61,870 bases of DNA, from the NCBI GenBank assembly GCA_030693415.1, contig JAUYAR010000178.1, positions 1 to 61,870 of the forward strand, in the 5' to 3' direction. Each line of letters opens with the position of its first letter. Position 1 is the stretch's first letter. The stretch comes from Candidatus Cloacimonadaceae bacterium. Its GTDB lineage: Bacteria; Cloacimonadota; Cloacimonadia; Cloacimonadales; Cloacimonadaceae. The position numbers and the translations under genes are program-made. The notes under the pieces are model-generated. The model saw nothing but the letters and a program-made list of their open reading frames with translations. It did not search any database and was not told the origin of the DNA. Shown piece after piece: positions 37,020 through 47,342 of the stretch.

Positions 37020-38060
37020 TTAGGGGAGACCGATCCCGAGGGAAAAGAGATATTCGCTTTCGCGCAGCTTCATGCCGCGGTTGTTCATGGAAAAATCAAA
37101 GCGGAAGACATTGTAGTTATAGCCGGAGCCAAGCGTGTAATTGATATTCGAAGTGCCGTAAAAATCCTGGCTATAAAGCCCCAGGCGCAGCACCAGTCCC
37201 TGGCTTGTGGAATCGCCCTGCAGGTTTTGGCTGCCCCAACTCCAGGTGTTTTGAAAGCCGAAGTGGATGGAGGTGTCCGTCTGTTTGCTGGTCTTGCCTT
37301 GAACCCCGCCCATGAGGATGCTGCTGCCGCTGGCATATTGGACACCGAGCGCGACACGGCGTTGGATGGGTTTGGAATCATAGTTTTCCCAGTAAAGTCG
37401 GGAAAAGAGGTCGTATGCAGTCAGCCCAAAGGTAAAATCCTCTTCGCGCATGGTGAGACCGACGTCCGTGGAAAAGCCCTTGACCTTATCATCGATAAAG
37501 GCATCCCGCACGAGATTGCTGCCCACGCGGTGTTCTTTCAGATAGACCAGTCTGCCGGTGAGATACTTGATATTGATCCCCGCGCGGATGGATTGCCAGG
37601 AATCGTCCTTTGCCGCCAGCGACATCTGCACTTTGTCTAATTGATAGTCATAATAGCGGCTGCTGTCGCCCCCTGCGGTGATTTCGCTGATGTGGACGCT
37701 TGCCACAGGTTGATAGGTCCAGGCGGCTTGTTTGGTGACGAGGGAGAAATACTTAAATTGCTTGGGTTTGAGCGCGTTGCTGATTTGAGTGGCTTCCCAG
37801 AAGCCCATAGCCTTTTCGTCCGCCACACGGAAGGAGGTGACCAAGGCGCTGATCTGATTATCCGCTAACAGCGCAGGATTGGAATAAGAGCCATAATAAT
37901 CCCCCCCATTGGTGATATTCATGCCACCCAAACCGATCGCCATGGGGCTCACGTTGTTTTCCGGGATCGCATAGTCATATTCCCTGATTGGCAGAGCCGG
38001 CTGTTGAGCGATCAAAACGGTGCAGAACATTAGTGTCAACATGAATAAACATATCTTCAT
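37020..38060 (-). CDS. PorV/PorQ-like outer-membrane barrel protein
   Basis: The start at 38060 (MKICLFMLTLMFCTVLIAQ, signal peptide) has GGAGAAA 8 bases upstream and forms an ATGA overlap with the PAP2 stop, so it is coupled. The 346-residue protein shows SPMAIGLGGMNITNGGDYYGSYSNPALLAD, the PorV/PorQ-type Gly-rich N-terminus with an NPALL motif, then alternating barrel strands ending in SEYLFSLGIGLP. It is probably an outer-membrane beta-barrel; exact role unknown. Confidence 0.7.
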   Translation of the reverse strand: MKICLFMLTLMFCTVLIAQQPALPIREYDYAIPENNVSPMAIGLGGMNITNGGDYYGSYSNPALLADNQISALVTSFRVADEKAMGFWEATQISNALKPKQFKYFSLVTKQAAWTYQPVASVHISEITAGGDSSRYYDYQLDKVQMSLAAKDDSWQSIRAGINIKYLTGRLVYLKEHRVGSNLVRDAFIDDKVKGFSTDVGLTMREEDFTFGLTAYDLFSRLYWENYDSKPIQRRVALGVQYASGSSILMGGVQGKTSKQTDTSIHFGFQNTWSWGSQNLQGDSTSQGLVLRLGLYSQDFYGTSNINYTLGSGYNYNVFRFDFSMNNRGMKLRESEYLFSLGIGLP

Positions 38061-38968
38061 GGAGTTTCTCCCTGTATTTTTCGATGAACGAAGAGTGCGA
38101 GGTAATAGCCCAAAATGCCGATGCCCACCCCCGCCACGGCGTCGATGAACCAGTGATAATGACAATAGACGGTTGCTAAAGTGAGAAAGAAAGTGATCAC
38201 GGCAAAGATGTAGCCCAGGGGACGAACAAATTTGAGCGCCGCGATGGTGAGCACGACGGTGATACCCACATGCGAGGATGGAAAAGCTCCGCCGAGGTGA
38301 ACGGTATTGCTATAGATAAATACCATGATGTGGGTGAAGACGCCGGCGCGGTAATGCTTTGTCATCTCCATCGCTTCCGGAAAGAAACGTCCTCCCACCA
38401 CCGGCAAAAATGAATAAATCCAGTAGCAAAGATAGAACACGAAAGTGAGGTTGAAGATCAGCTCCTTGAAGGCGGCTTTCTTCTTGAAATAGAGATAGAC
38501 CGGCAGTCCCGCGATCATCAAATAATAGCAGAAATAAGCGAAGTGAAATAGCTCGGATACCGCCCAGTGGCTAAATCTCTGACCCCAGACCATCGATGGA
38601 TAATAGCCGAAGAGCTGATGGTCGATCTTGTGGAACAATGGATCCAGCCAATCGGCAAAGATGACGCGGTTCACGGCATAGCTGGATGTGAAGAAATAGC
38701 CGAAGAGCAGCACCGGATATATGCTGCGCACAAAGCTCAGCGCGCTGTGCATCCGCGGTTTCGTTACCGGATCGAGATTTTGCTGCGCCCATGCCATCAA
38801 AAAGACCAGCGCGAGGATGGAAAGATATGCCGGCAGATGGAGATAGACGTCCGTGGCGCGGGAAAGCCCAATCAGCATATAGAGCACGAACCAGCCACAG
38901 AAGGCGATCGTGATCTTGTCGATGGCGCTAAAGCAGGGACTATTGGTTTTCAGGAATCGCTCTGTCAT
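38057..38968 (-). CDS. PAP2-superfamily membrane phosphatase/transferase (AUR1-like)
   Basis: A 303-residue protein with about six membrane segments. The signature region LGGAFPSSHVGITVVLTIAA and YCHYHWFIDAVAGVGIG supplies the PSSH and H-x3-D motifs of type 2 phosphatidic-acid phosphatases and inositol-phosphorylceramide (AUR1-like) synthases. It acts on phospholipid or sphingolipid head groups or undecaprenyl-type phosphates; substrate not determinable. It overlaps the GNAT gene upstream by 29 bp and the barrel gene downstream by 4 bp. Confidence 0.85.
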   Translation of the reverse strand: MTERFLKTNSPCFSAIDKITIAFCGWFVLYMLIGLSRATDVYLHLPAYLSILALVFLMAWAQQNLDPVTKPRMHSALSFVRSIYPVLLFGYFFTSSYAVNRVIFADWLDPLFHKIDHQLFGYYPSMVWGQRFSHWAVSELFHFAYFCYYLMIAGLPVYLYFKKKAAFKELIFNLTFVFYLCYWIYSFLPVVGGRFFPEAMEMTKHYRAGVFTHIMVFIYSNTVHLGGAFPSSHVGITVVLTIAALKFVRPLGYIFAVITFFLTLATVYCHYHWFIDAVAGVGIGILGYYLALFVHRKIQGETP

Positions 38969-40067
38969 AGATCCGATAGGTCTTATATGCCACCGCGTCC
39001 AGCATTTCCGCCACGCGGTTCATCATTGTGTTGTTTTCCAGCACCCAGGAGAATTCCGCACGGAAAAAGCCTTTGGGCAAGCCGTTTTTATATTGGTGAT
39101 AGTAGAAAAGTGTGTCGATGCCGCGTCCCTGAAACTCTTTGATCACGCCCATGGTGACGACTCTGGCGCTGGAGATCCTGCGTTTTGCCAACAGTGCTTT
39201 GATGATGGTGATCGGATTGACGCGCCCATTCATGACCTTCAGCACTTCGTTGTAGTTTGGCAGTCCGAGACTGAAACCGGCAGGTTTGCCATCCACTTCG
39301 GCGATAAAGATGATGTCCGGATCCGCCATGGGAAGCAGTTCCTTGACGATGTGTCTGAATTCCTGCTCAGTCATGGGGACGTTTCCCCAATTGTATTCCC
39401 AGGCTTTGGTATAGATGTCAAAGAGGGTTTCGATGTCTTTTTTGAGCTGTTTCTTATTTCTGCTGAGAGAGCGGATGGTGGCTTTGCTGCGCCGCTGAAG
39501 CAATGGCGCCACTTTGGCGATGCGTTCCGGCATGGTCTCATTGATGCAAAGATAGGCATACATATCCATGGTTTTTTCCAAGCCCCAGCCCTCGCAAAGT
39601 TTCTGATAATAACGTTTGTCATGCCGCATCAGCACCATTGGAGGATCGTCGAAACCATCTGTTAGGAGACCGCATTCTTCATTGACGGAGAAATTCATCG
39701 GTCCGCGCATCGAGGTCTTGCCGCGATAGCGGTTCCACTCCAAGGCAGCATCGAAAAGAGCGTTGGCAACTGCTTGATCCTCAACGCATTCAAAGAAACC
39801 GAAGAAACCAATGTTGTCGTTGTGTTCCTTATTGTGTTCAGTATTGGTCTGCGCGGAAATCCTGCCCACGACCTTCCCATCCTTGAATGCCAGAAACAGC
39901 ATCACTTCCGAATGCAGGTAGAAAGGGTTTTTGCGCGGATCAAAGAACTTCTTTTGTTCCGAAATCAAAGGCGGAACCCAGTTCGGATCGCCTTTATAGA
40001 GTTCAAAGGGCAGCATGATGAAGGCTTTGATGTCCTTCTTGTTTAAGACCGGTTTGATCCTGATCAT
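38940..40067 (-). CDS. GNAT-like acyltransferase-family protein
   Basis: A 375-residue protein whose N-terminal half has FELYKGDPNWVPPLISEQKKFFDP and the GNAT-fold VGRISAQTNTEHNKEHNDNIGFFGFFECVED, as in YghO-like N-acyltransferases, and whose C-terminal half has GVIKEFQGRGIDTLFYYHQYKNG, a GNAT acyl-CoA pyrophosphate-loop-like Gln/Gly motif. So it may contain two GNAT modules. It overlaps the PAP2 gene by 29 bp and follows plsY by 40 bp, suggesting lipid-linked acylation, but substrate is unknown. Confidence 0.7.
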   Translation of the reverse strand: MIRIKPVLNKKDIKAFIMLPFELYKGDPNWVPPLISEQKKFFDPRKNPFYLHSEVMLFLAFKDGKVVGRISAQTNTEHNKEHNDNIGFFGFFECVEDQAVANALFDAALEWNRYRGKTSMRGPMNFSVNEECGLLTDGFDDPPMVLMRHDKRYYQKLCEGWGLEKTMDMYAYLCINETMPERIAKVAPLLQRRSKATIRSLSRNKKQLKKDIETLFDIYTKAWEYNWGNVPMTEQEFRHIVKELLPMADPDIIFIAEVDGKPAGFSLGLPNYNEVLKVMNGRVNPITIIKALLAKRRISSARVVTMGVIKEFQGRGIDTLFYYHQYKNGLPKGFFRAEFSWVLENNTMMNRVAEMLDAVAYKTYRIYDRAIPENQ

Positions 40068-40107
40068 ATATTCCTCGCAAGCGCGATTATTGGAGTGTAA
40101 AAAGGGA

Positions 40108-40752
40108 TCAGATCTCGCCCAGTTTCTTGGACACGATAAAGTTTAGAATGCCCATCAGCAAAGAGATCCCGAGCAGGATGGTGACAAAGTGCGGAGGCAA
40201 CTCCCTGCGAAACCAGGGGATGAATGAAAAGAAGACCTGAGTGAGGATCACCGGCAGGATCACTATCAGGTATTGCGCAAAGCGTATCTGCTTATAGATC
40301 AGCACGATCAGCCAGGCGAGAACGACCGTGACCAGCATCGGCAAAAAAGCGAAATATGCCACAAAACCGATATATGTGAAGATCCCCCGTCCGCCACGAT
40401 AACCGTGAGTGATCGGCAGAGTGTGCCCCACCAACATCGCCAAGCCATAGATCAGCATAAAGTTCGCGCTATAGAGCAGATCCAATCCCTCGAGGGTCAT
40501 CATCGGCTCGCAAAATCTCAAAACGCTCTCCACCACAGCCAGATAGAGCATTGCTTTGACCACGTCTAACGCGCCCACTAACACTCCCATCGGTTTTGAA
40601 ACATTGCAATAGATGTTTTCTGTGTCTGCAAAACCGGTGCCGATCTTGAAGATATTGAGGGAGCGTGCCGATTTTGCCACGATCCTTGCGGTTGAAAAAC
40701 AACCGTACATATAGGATAGCAGCGCGATCAAGAGCGCGAGGAGATAGATCAC
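40108..40752 (-). CDS. plsY: PlsY-like glycerol-3-phosphate acyltransferase, divergent motifs
   Basis: A 214-residue membrane protein with the PlsY layout: five to seven hydrophobic segments, first motif region CFSTARIVAKSARSLNIFKIGTGFADTENI, and glycine-rich YRGGRGIFTYIG corresponding to the canonical KGGKGVAT. The first motif keeps GTG and N but loses the canonical GSGNPGATN, and the third family motif is not recognisable, so it is a divergent paralogue. Canonical PlsY makes lysophosphatidic acid. The start overlaps the YggS stop by 4 bp. Confidence 0.65.
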   Translation of the reverse strand: MIYLLALLIALLSYMYGCFSTARIVAKSARSLNIFKIGTGFADTENIYCNVSKPMGVLVGALDVVKAMLYLAVVESVLRFCEPMMTLEGLDLLYSANFMLIYGLAMLVGHTLPITHGYRGGRGIFTYIGFVAYFAFLPMLVTVVLAWLIVLIYKQIRFAQYLIVILPVILTQVFFSFIPWFRRELPPHFVTILLGISLLMGILNFIVSKKLGEI

Positions 40753-41459
40753 CGTCTGCCTCCGCGATCCCTTTCTCCAAATAGGATCGAGCCCAGGCGC
40801 AGCAGGTTCGAACCCTCTTCCAGGGCGATCAGATAATCATCGCTCATGCCCATGGAGAGATACTTCATCTCCACGTTGGGGATATTCTCACTTTTGAAGT
40901 GTTCAAAGAGTTCCCGGAGCATGCGAAAATAGGGTCTCGTCTCTTCCGGATCAGGATCGTTGATGCCGATGGTCATCAAGCCCTTAATGCGCAAAAATGG
41001 GAATTCCGCGATCTGCAATACGGTCTCGCGGGCGTTTTCAAAACTGACTCCGCTTTTGCTCTCTTCCGCGGTGGTATTCACCTGCACGAGAATGTCCTGA
41101 ATCATGTCCCGGCGTTGAAGCGCCTCATTGAGTTTTTCCGCGATTTCCACGGAATCGATTGAGTGGATCAGAAAGGGTTTGAGCGCGATCAACTGATTGA
41201 TCTTGTTGGATTGCAGGTGTCCCACAAAGTGAAAGCCGGCATAGGTTTGACGCAGATTCGGTATCTTGCGTACGGCTTCCTGAACCTTGTTTTCGCCGAT
41301 GTGAGCGATGCCGTTTTTGAGGGCTTGGTTGATCGTCTCCACCGGATGAGTCTTGGTGATCGCCACCAGGATGATCTCATCGGGACTTTTGCCAAGCTCT
41401 TTCAGTTTGGCGGCAAGCTCGGTCTTCACTCTGTCTATGCTTTCCCAGATACGGGCCAT
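40749..41459 (-). CDS. yggS: YggS/PLPBP-family pyridoxal-phosphate-binding protein
   Basis: A 236-residue PLP-homeostasis protein: ILVAITKTHPVETI carries the PLP lysine (Lys in AITK), HIGENKVQEAVRK, FHFVGHLQSNKINQL and MKYLSMGMSDDYLIALEEGSNLLRLGSILFG. It buffers free PLP. It is first in the plsY unit. The upstream region (41460-41978) has no gene, so a promoter lies there, though I could not identify one with confidence. Confidence 0.93.
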   Translation of the reverse strand: MARIWESIDRVKTELAAKLKELGKSPDEIILVAITKTHPVETINQALKNGIAHIGENKVQEAVRKIPNLRQTYAGFHFVGHLQSNKINQLIALKPFLIHSIDSVEIAEKLNEALQRRDMIQDILVQVNTTAEESKSGVSFENARETVLQIAEFPFLRIKGLMTIGINDPDPEETRPYFRMLRELFEHFKSENIPNVEMKYLSMGMSDDYLIALEEGSNLLRLGSILFGERDRGGRR

Positions 41460-41978
41460 TTATTCTCCTTTTTCGCATGTTTAAAGTCTTATCTCAGGGA
41501 CTTTTTGTGTTCGCAGCCACCACTCGGCGGGCGCGTCTATGCAAAGGCAATCACACCATTTTTGCACATCTAATCCATCTTTCCACAAGGCACAGACTGT
41601 CAAGAATAATCTCGAAACGCGGACGGGAAAACTGGCCAACGGATAAACCTGCAATGATTTAGTTTGTGGTTTGGAACGGCTTTCCTTCTTTTCCGGATAA
41701 TTCGATCAAAAATAGACTGAATGCAGGCGGGAAGCATCTTCGGCATACATATCAACATGCAATTTCGGCAAATATGACTACGCATGTTTCTCACCTGATA
41801 ACATTACTTAAGGTATTTATCGGACGAATTTGTGCGGGAGTTTTGTCTATAGTTGTTCTTGAAGCTTGAGGCTTGAGCTGTCTTTGGGAGCGTCTTTGTG
41901 CGGATTTTCTCTTTCCGCAGCATCGGCTATCTATATTTTTGTGAATAAAAAGCTATCCTACAATAATGGAGGCGGTGC
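41460..41978. other. Gene-free stretch between divergent genes
   Basis: 519 bp between YggS (minus) and the surface-protein pseudogene (plus). It contains a half copy of the CCGCAGCATCGGC repeat (41915-41927). No further feature seen. Confidence 0.55.
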
Positions 41979-44842
41979 ATGACCAAGCTGATAAAAATAG
42001 CGCTGTTGCTCTGGATCGCAGGCGCTGCCCTGAACGCGGAGCTTGCCTGGCAGGCACCGGTTGTCATCCAGCAGTTGGATAACATCGATTTTCGCGAACA
42101 AGGAGTTGCCTGTGCAAACGGCAACACCCTTCTGCTATGGATGCAGGTGATAGAAGGTGAATCCAAGGTCTGCCTCCGTCTCTACGATCAGCAGATGCAG
42201 GCGTTGTGGCCCCAACCTCTGATGTTTGATGGTCGTTCCAGTTTCTGGAATTTTGTGACCGAGACCAGTGACGGGGCGTTCATCCTGATAGGCATGCGCA
42301 GCAACGGGGTCCATGCCTGGAAGATAGGTGCCGACGGCTCGCATCTGTGGAATCCGCTGGGGATTCAGATACATTCAAACTCCGGCTCAAACACCCCAGT
42401 CTTTCCTGAAATTGCTCAAGATATGTCAGGCGGAGCGTATTTTTGCTGGTGGAATCAGACTTACGATAGCAGCCGGCTTCAGCATGTCAATGCCTCTGGC
42501 GTAGTATCCCTTCCACTGACTGGGATGCCGCTGGATAGCAGTATTGGTAATGTGCACGCGAAAATGCTTGTACTGGCCGGATAACAGCGTTATTGTCGCT
42601 TACAGGATGCCGAATCAGCTCAGGATGAAACGCTTTACGTCTTCCGGAACCATGGTCTGGCCCCAACCGATAACTGTGTCCGGCGCATTTTACCCGCATC
42701 CCATGATCTGTGAGTTTACCGATGATAGTTTTGCATTGTCCTGGTGGGATAATGAGGGCTTGAATATCCAGCGCTACAATCATGCCGGAACTGCGCTCTG
42801 GAGCCAGCCTACACAGATATTTGCCGATTAGCCGAGTGGTTGGAGCGACAGAACCCATGTGTTTTCGGGTTCGGATGGTTCAGTATTCATCGCTGCTTCG
42901 ATATGGAACTCGCCCTACCGTATCCAGAAAGTAAACAACGCTGGTCAGCTTCTTTTCGGCACAGGTTTGGAAATTGACGGTAACAGCACCCAATTCCTGC
43001 CGGATAACGCGGGGGGGTGCTACATCGGAAGTGTTTACAGGGATGTCTTTCTTGCACACATTAACAGCGCAGGTATGCACAATTGGCAGATCACCGGACT
43101 GCCGATCTGCACGGAAGGCAGTTCCCAGCAATACCTCTGGGGAAAATTCTATGACAATAAAGTCCTGCTGGTTTGGATGGATAACCGCTCTTTGGTCAGC
43201 GGAATATATGCCCAGGTGATCGAAACGGACGGGGACATGGTTTTTCAGGAGAACGGTCTGCCGCTGCAAAACGGACTGAATTGGGAGATCCAAGGTGCCC
43301 AGACCAAGAAGATGAGCGATAAAACCGTGGTTGTCTGGATGCAACGGGATCAATACAATGGAAACTACCGCATCAAGATGCAGATGATCCATGCCAACGG
43401 ACTGCCCCAGTTCCCCCAAGGTGGCATCGATTTGACAAGAAACTGCCTCAACCAAAACACACTTGCTCTGCCGGAAATCTTCGTCACGACCAATGATGAG
43501 GTCTTTGTTTCCTGGTGGGATTCAAGCATCCCCGGTGATACCGTGTTCAAAACCCAATTATTTAGCACGACTGGAGATCCACTCTGGGGTGCCGGCGGTC
43601 TGACCATTTCTTCTTTGGGTGAAGATTCCCAGGTTTCCCTTATTAACGATAGTTTTTACATCGTCTTTAGCAAAACCATGCCCAATAATACTATCAGGAT
43701 CTGGGGACAGAAGATCACGAACGGATCCCTTGCCTGGCCTGACGGGGGAATCCAGTTGGTTGCCGACCATCCCGAGTATCCAGATGCTTCACAGACATAC
43801 TTGAGATCGCACAAGGATTATCTGGTCTGGAACCTGGAAAACTCCCCCAGAGAAGTTTTTGCACTGCGCTTTACTTCCGAAGGCACGCCCGCGCAGGGAT
43901 TCGCGCCCTGGGGAAAGCAGATATCACAGCGTCAGGACAATTACTCCATCGGTACCCGGAACACTGGACTGATCAATGACAAGCTGTATTGCGGCTGGTA
44001 TGAATCTTACCATGTCGGCGAAGGAAATTACAATGTGGTTTATATCCAGCAGGTAGTTTCACCCGATGGGGCGCTCCTAATCAACTCTCCCGGTTTGACC
44101 CTGGCAACCATGGGCATAAATATTGGTTTTACGACAGACGGGGTTTTGAATGGCTGGCATTATGGCCATCTTTACGATCTATATAAATACTCCAGCGCGG
44201 GTGAATTGTTGTCCTTTCAACAATTATCCCTGACGGCTGCCGGGCAAAACGTGACAACCCGTTTTTTGACGGGATTTGAAGATGGCAACATGGTGCTGCT
44301 GGCAAGAATTGGCTCAAGCGTTCTGGGCAATGATAGGTACTATTTTATCAACCCGGAGGGATAAATGATCCAGCCAGCGCAAAACGGACTGTTTGCTCCA
44401 CCCTTTGGCGCTTTGAATGTAATTTCCGTTTCCTCAGATCCAAATTGCATAAATGTCATGGGGGGGGGCTTCTTCTCTCCCCTACCAGAATATAAACTCG
44501 CTCATACTGCAGAAGATACTTCCCGCCGGGAGTTCTGCTCCGGAAGACGAATTGATCCCCTCACCCGGGCTCGAACTATGGCAGAATGCACCCAATCCCT
44601 TTGCGTCGATCACAAAATTCGTCTGTGAGGCGAAGGAAAGCACGGAAGCCGAAATCGCCGTTTACAACATCAGGGGGCAGAAAGTCCGCAAGATCCATTC
44701 AGGGATACTGGAACGCGGGAGCACGGAATTCAGTTGGGACGGCTTTGATGATAACAAACGTTTCGTGGCTAACGAAATATACCTGATCCGCGCCCATAAC
44801 GGTAAGAGTTCCAGACTGATCAAAGTATTGAAGTTGCGCTGA
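41979..44842 (+). pseudogene. Broken gene for a large secreted surface protein (two stops, two frameshifts)
   Basis: Starts MTKLIKIALLLWIAGAALNAE (signal peptide, GGAGG upstream). The reading breaks at an A run (42561-42564, insertion; before it NVHAKM, afterwards CLYWPDNSVIVAYRM), continues to TAG at 42829-42831, goes on in frame to TAA at 44362-44364, then shifts at G9 (44460-44468). The last frame ends with the sorting-like tail ENAPNPFASITK, IAVYNIRGQKVRKIH and a closing KVLKLR. Roughly 950 residues when joined. Repeated WQ/W-rich motifs (for example SWWDSSIPGD, YCGWYE) suggest an exported beta-rich protein. Function unknown. Confidence 0.8.
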
Positions 44843-44964
44843 ATATCTTGTCCCTATGCCGTGAATCCTTTACCGGCAACTTAGCACGGCATTCTTTTAT
44901 CCCGCTGGTGCAAAAATTGCATGTTGTATGATGAATTTCTTTTTTGTAACCGATGGAGATATTG

Positions 44965-47262
44965 ATGAAAAGACTAATATTGACGATCTTAATGCTGGCA
45001 GTGACGGCACTTGCGCTTTTCGCGGAACTGCCCACCTGCTATTATAACTACGCTCAGATATCGCAGATGCTGGATAATTATCAGTCCCAGCATCCAGATA
45101 TTGCCAGAAAGCACCTGATCGGCTTTTCTCAACAAGACAATGTCCCGATCTATGCCATGCAGATATCGGACAACGTGATGCAGCAGGAGGAGGAACCCGC
45201 TCTGCTGTTTGTGGGTCAAGTCCATGCCGAGGAAGTGCTCGGAGTTCAGATTGTGATGAGCAACATCCATCAGATTCTCAACCAGCGCTATCAAACCCCT
45301 TTTTCCCAGTGGATCGCCCAGTTGGACATGTGGTTCGTTCCCACACTCAATCCAGAGGGGCACAACGTCGTCACGGCTAATCTGGATACCTCCTACCGCA
45401 AAAACAAACGTGACAACAACAACAACGGTATATTTGACTATAGCCCGCTGGTGGGATATGATATCGATGGAGTGGATTTGAACCGCAACATGGACTTTAA
45501 CTGGGTTCATGGCGACTCTCTGATGCAGGGCGGCGGACTCGAAGTTTGGGACTATTATCGCGGACCGGCAGCGGAAAGCGAAAGCGAATTGCAGGCGATC
45601 AAAGCACTCAGCGATCAGAAGAAATTTGTCTATTCCATAGCGTGGCACTCCTCCCGCACGGGAAACTTTTCAGAAAAGGTATATTATTCCTTCAACTGGA
45701 AAGAAATCCGCCCTAGCCCGGATATCGTTTTCTTTGCGTCGATCGCCAATGGCACCGGTGCTCAGATCATCAAGGAAGCAGGCGGAGCCAGCTATGAAGT
45801 CTCTCCCAATCTCAGCCGCAAAGGCGCTTTTCATGACTGGATGTATCAGCGATATGGCACTGTCCAGCTTTTGATCGAAGCCGGCACTCGCAACCTGCAG
45901 CCGGATTCACTCCTGATGGTCAATACCGTCGATCGCTGCAAACTGGGCGTCTGGTGGATGCTAAACCGCTCCCTTCCATTCTCCTCAAGCGTTCCTTCTA
46001 GTTCGATGCTCACCGGAAACATCCGCGACGCGGTCACAAACCAGCCCCTCGAAGCCCAGATCATCATCGAGGAACACAACGCTCCCTGGTTTCATCCCCG
46101 CACTTCTCATCCCGTAACCGGAAGATATTGGAGACCGCTAACCACCGGACTATACACGATCCGGGCAAGAAAAACGGGCTATTATGACAACGTCATCAAC
46201 AGCGCCATGGTCAACAACGGTTCCTGGACGGTCCGCAATATCCTGATGCAGCCAAAACCGGCTTCTCAGCTCATCGGAACTGTGCGCAGCAGTGGAACTC
46301 CGCTCAACGGCAAGATCATCATTTATGGAATCGAGACGGATACCGTCAATTTCAACGGCAATTTCGTTCACAACAGCTTTGTGGGAACATACCCCATCGA
46401 AATCAGCGCGGAGGGATACTTCCCCTATATTGGAACGGTCGAACTCACACCCGGACAGAATCAACACCAGTTTGAGCTCAGTCCGGCACAGATTCTTTTT
46501 AGCGAAAACTGGGAAGAGGGCACGTCAAACTGGCAGATTCAAGGTCCCTGGCTGCGTCAAAACGAGCTTTCCGTCTCGGGATTTGCCATCACCGATAGTT
46601 GGGGCGGCAGAGGGCTCTATGAGATGAATTGTGACGTCTGGATTCAAACCGCTTCGCCAGTTTTTATCGCCACGACAAATAACGTGCTGCTCAGTTTTGA
46701 ATCCCATCTCTACACAGAATGGGTTCACGACCCCGTCCTCGTCCAAGTTTCCACCAACGGCGTGGATTGGCAGACGCTTTGGACAAAGTCCGGACGCCAC
46801 GACGTCTTCAAAACGGAATATGTCCCCCTCAGCGATTTTGCCGGACAGAGCGTCTGGATCAGATTCCGGCTCACCGATCAATCCAACCATGTGGAACTCA
46901 CCGATCCGGGCTGGACGATAGACAATATCCGGATCATTTCCGGTTTTTCCTCTCCAAACGAGGACAATCTCAATCCCGCGTTGCCGCTCAGCGCACTCTA
47001 TCCCAATTTTCCCAATCCTTTCAACCCGGAAACCACGATCAAATATAGCCTCGCGGCACAAACACCGGTGAGTCTCGAGATCTTCAACATTCGCGGTCAG
47101 AAAGTGCGCAGCCTGGTCAATTCCACCATGCGGGCTGGCAATCATTCCATCGTCTGGAATGGTCGCGATGATCTTGGCTCCTCAGTCTCCAGCGGTGTCT
47201 ATCTCTATCGCATGCGCGCCGGGGATTATGACAAAACCATCAAAATGATGCTGATGAAATAA
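44965..47262 (+). CDS. Secreted M14 zinc carboxypeptidase with C-terminal sorting domain
   Basis: A 765-residue protein, start at 44965 (MKRLILTILMLAVTALALFA, signal peptide; GGAG 7 bases upstream). The M14 domain has zinc ligands in GQVHAEEVLGVQI (HxxE), IAWHSSRTG (His) and catalytic Glu in LLIEAGTRN. Beta-sandwich repeats with carboxypeptidase-regulatory-like and lectin-like segments follow (SNWQIQGPW, VQVSTNGVDWQT). The tail LYPNFPNPFNPETTIKYSL, LEIFNIRGQKVRSLV and a closing KMMLMK is the classic FlgD-like/T9SS-like C-terminal domain. Probably a secreted carboxypeptidase for peptide use. Confidence 0.9.
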   Translation: MKRLILTILMLAVTALALFAELPTCYYNYAQISQMLDNYQSQHPDIARKHLIGFSQQDNVPIYAMQISDNVMQQEEEPALLFVGQVHAEEVLGVQIVMSNIHQILNQRYQTPFSQWIAQLDMWFVPTLNPEGHNVVTANLDTSYRKNKRDNNNNGIFDYSPLVGYDIDGVDLNRNMDFNWVHGDSLMQGGGLEVWDYYRGPAAESESELQAIKALSDQKKFVYSIAWHSSRTGNFSEKVYYSFNWKEIRPSPDIVFFASIANGTGAQIIKEAGGASYEVSPNLSRKGAFHDWMYQRYGTVQLLIEAGTRNLQPDSLLMVNTVDRCKLGVWWMLNRSLPFSSSVPSSSMLTGNIRDAVTNQPLEAQIIIEEHNAPWFHPRTSHPVTGRYWRPLTTGLYTIRARKTGYYDNVINSAMVNNGSWTVRNILMQPKPASQLIGTVRSSGTPLNGKIIIYGIETDTVNFNGNFVHNSFVGTYPIEISAEGYFPYIGTVELTPGQNQHQFELSPAQILFSENWEEGTSNWQIQGPWLRQNELSVSGFAITDSWGGRGLYEMNCDVWIQTASPVFIATTNNVLLSFESHLYTEWVHDPVLVQVSTNGVDWQTLWTKSGRHDVFKTEYVPLSDFAGQSVWIRFRLTDQSNHVELTDPGWTIDNIRIISGFSSPNEDNLNPALPLSALYPNFPNPFNPETTIKYSLAAQTPVSLEIFNIRGQKVRSLVNSTMRAGNHSIVWNGRDDLGSSVSSGVYLYRMRAGDYDKTIKMMLMK

Positions 47263-47342
47263 AGCTTGATCTTGAGATGCCCAGTGAAAAGGGTTTCTCG
47301 CAGGTTTCATGCGGAAAATCTGGAACTAACCCCATTGATAGT

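Noticed and set aside
44460-44468. Phase-variable G tract as the sole cause of the broken surface gene
   Set aside because: Two in-frame stop codons and a separate A-run insertion would still break the gene, so simple phase variation does not explain it.
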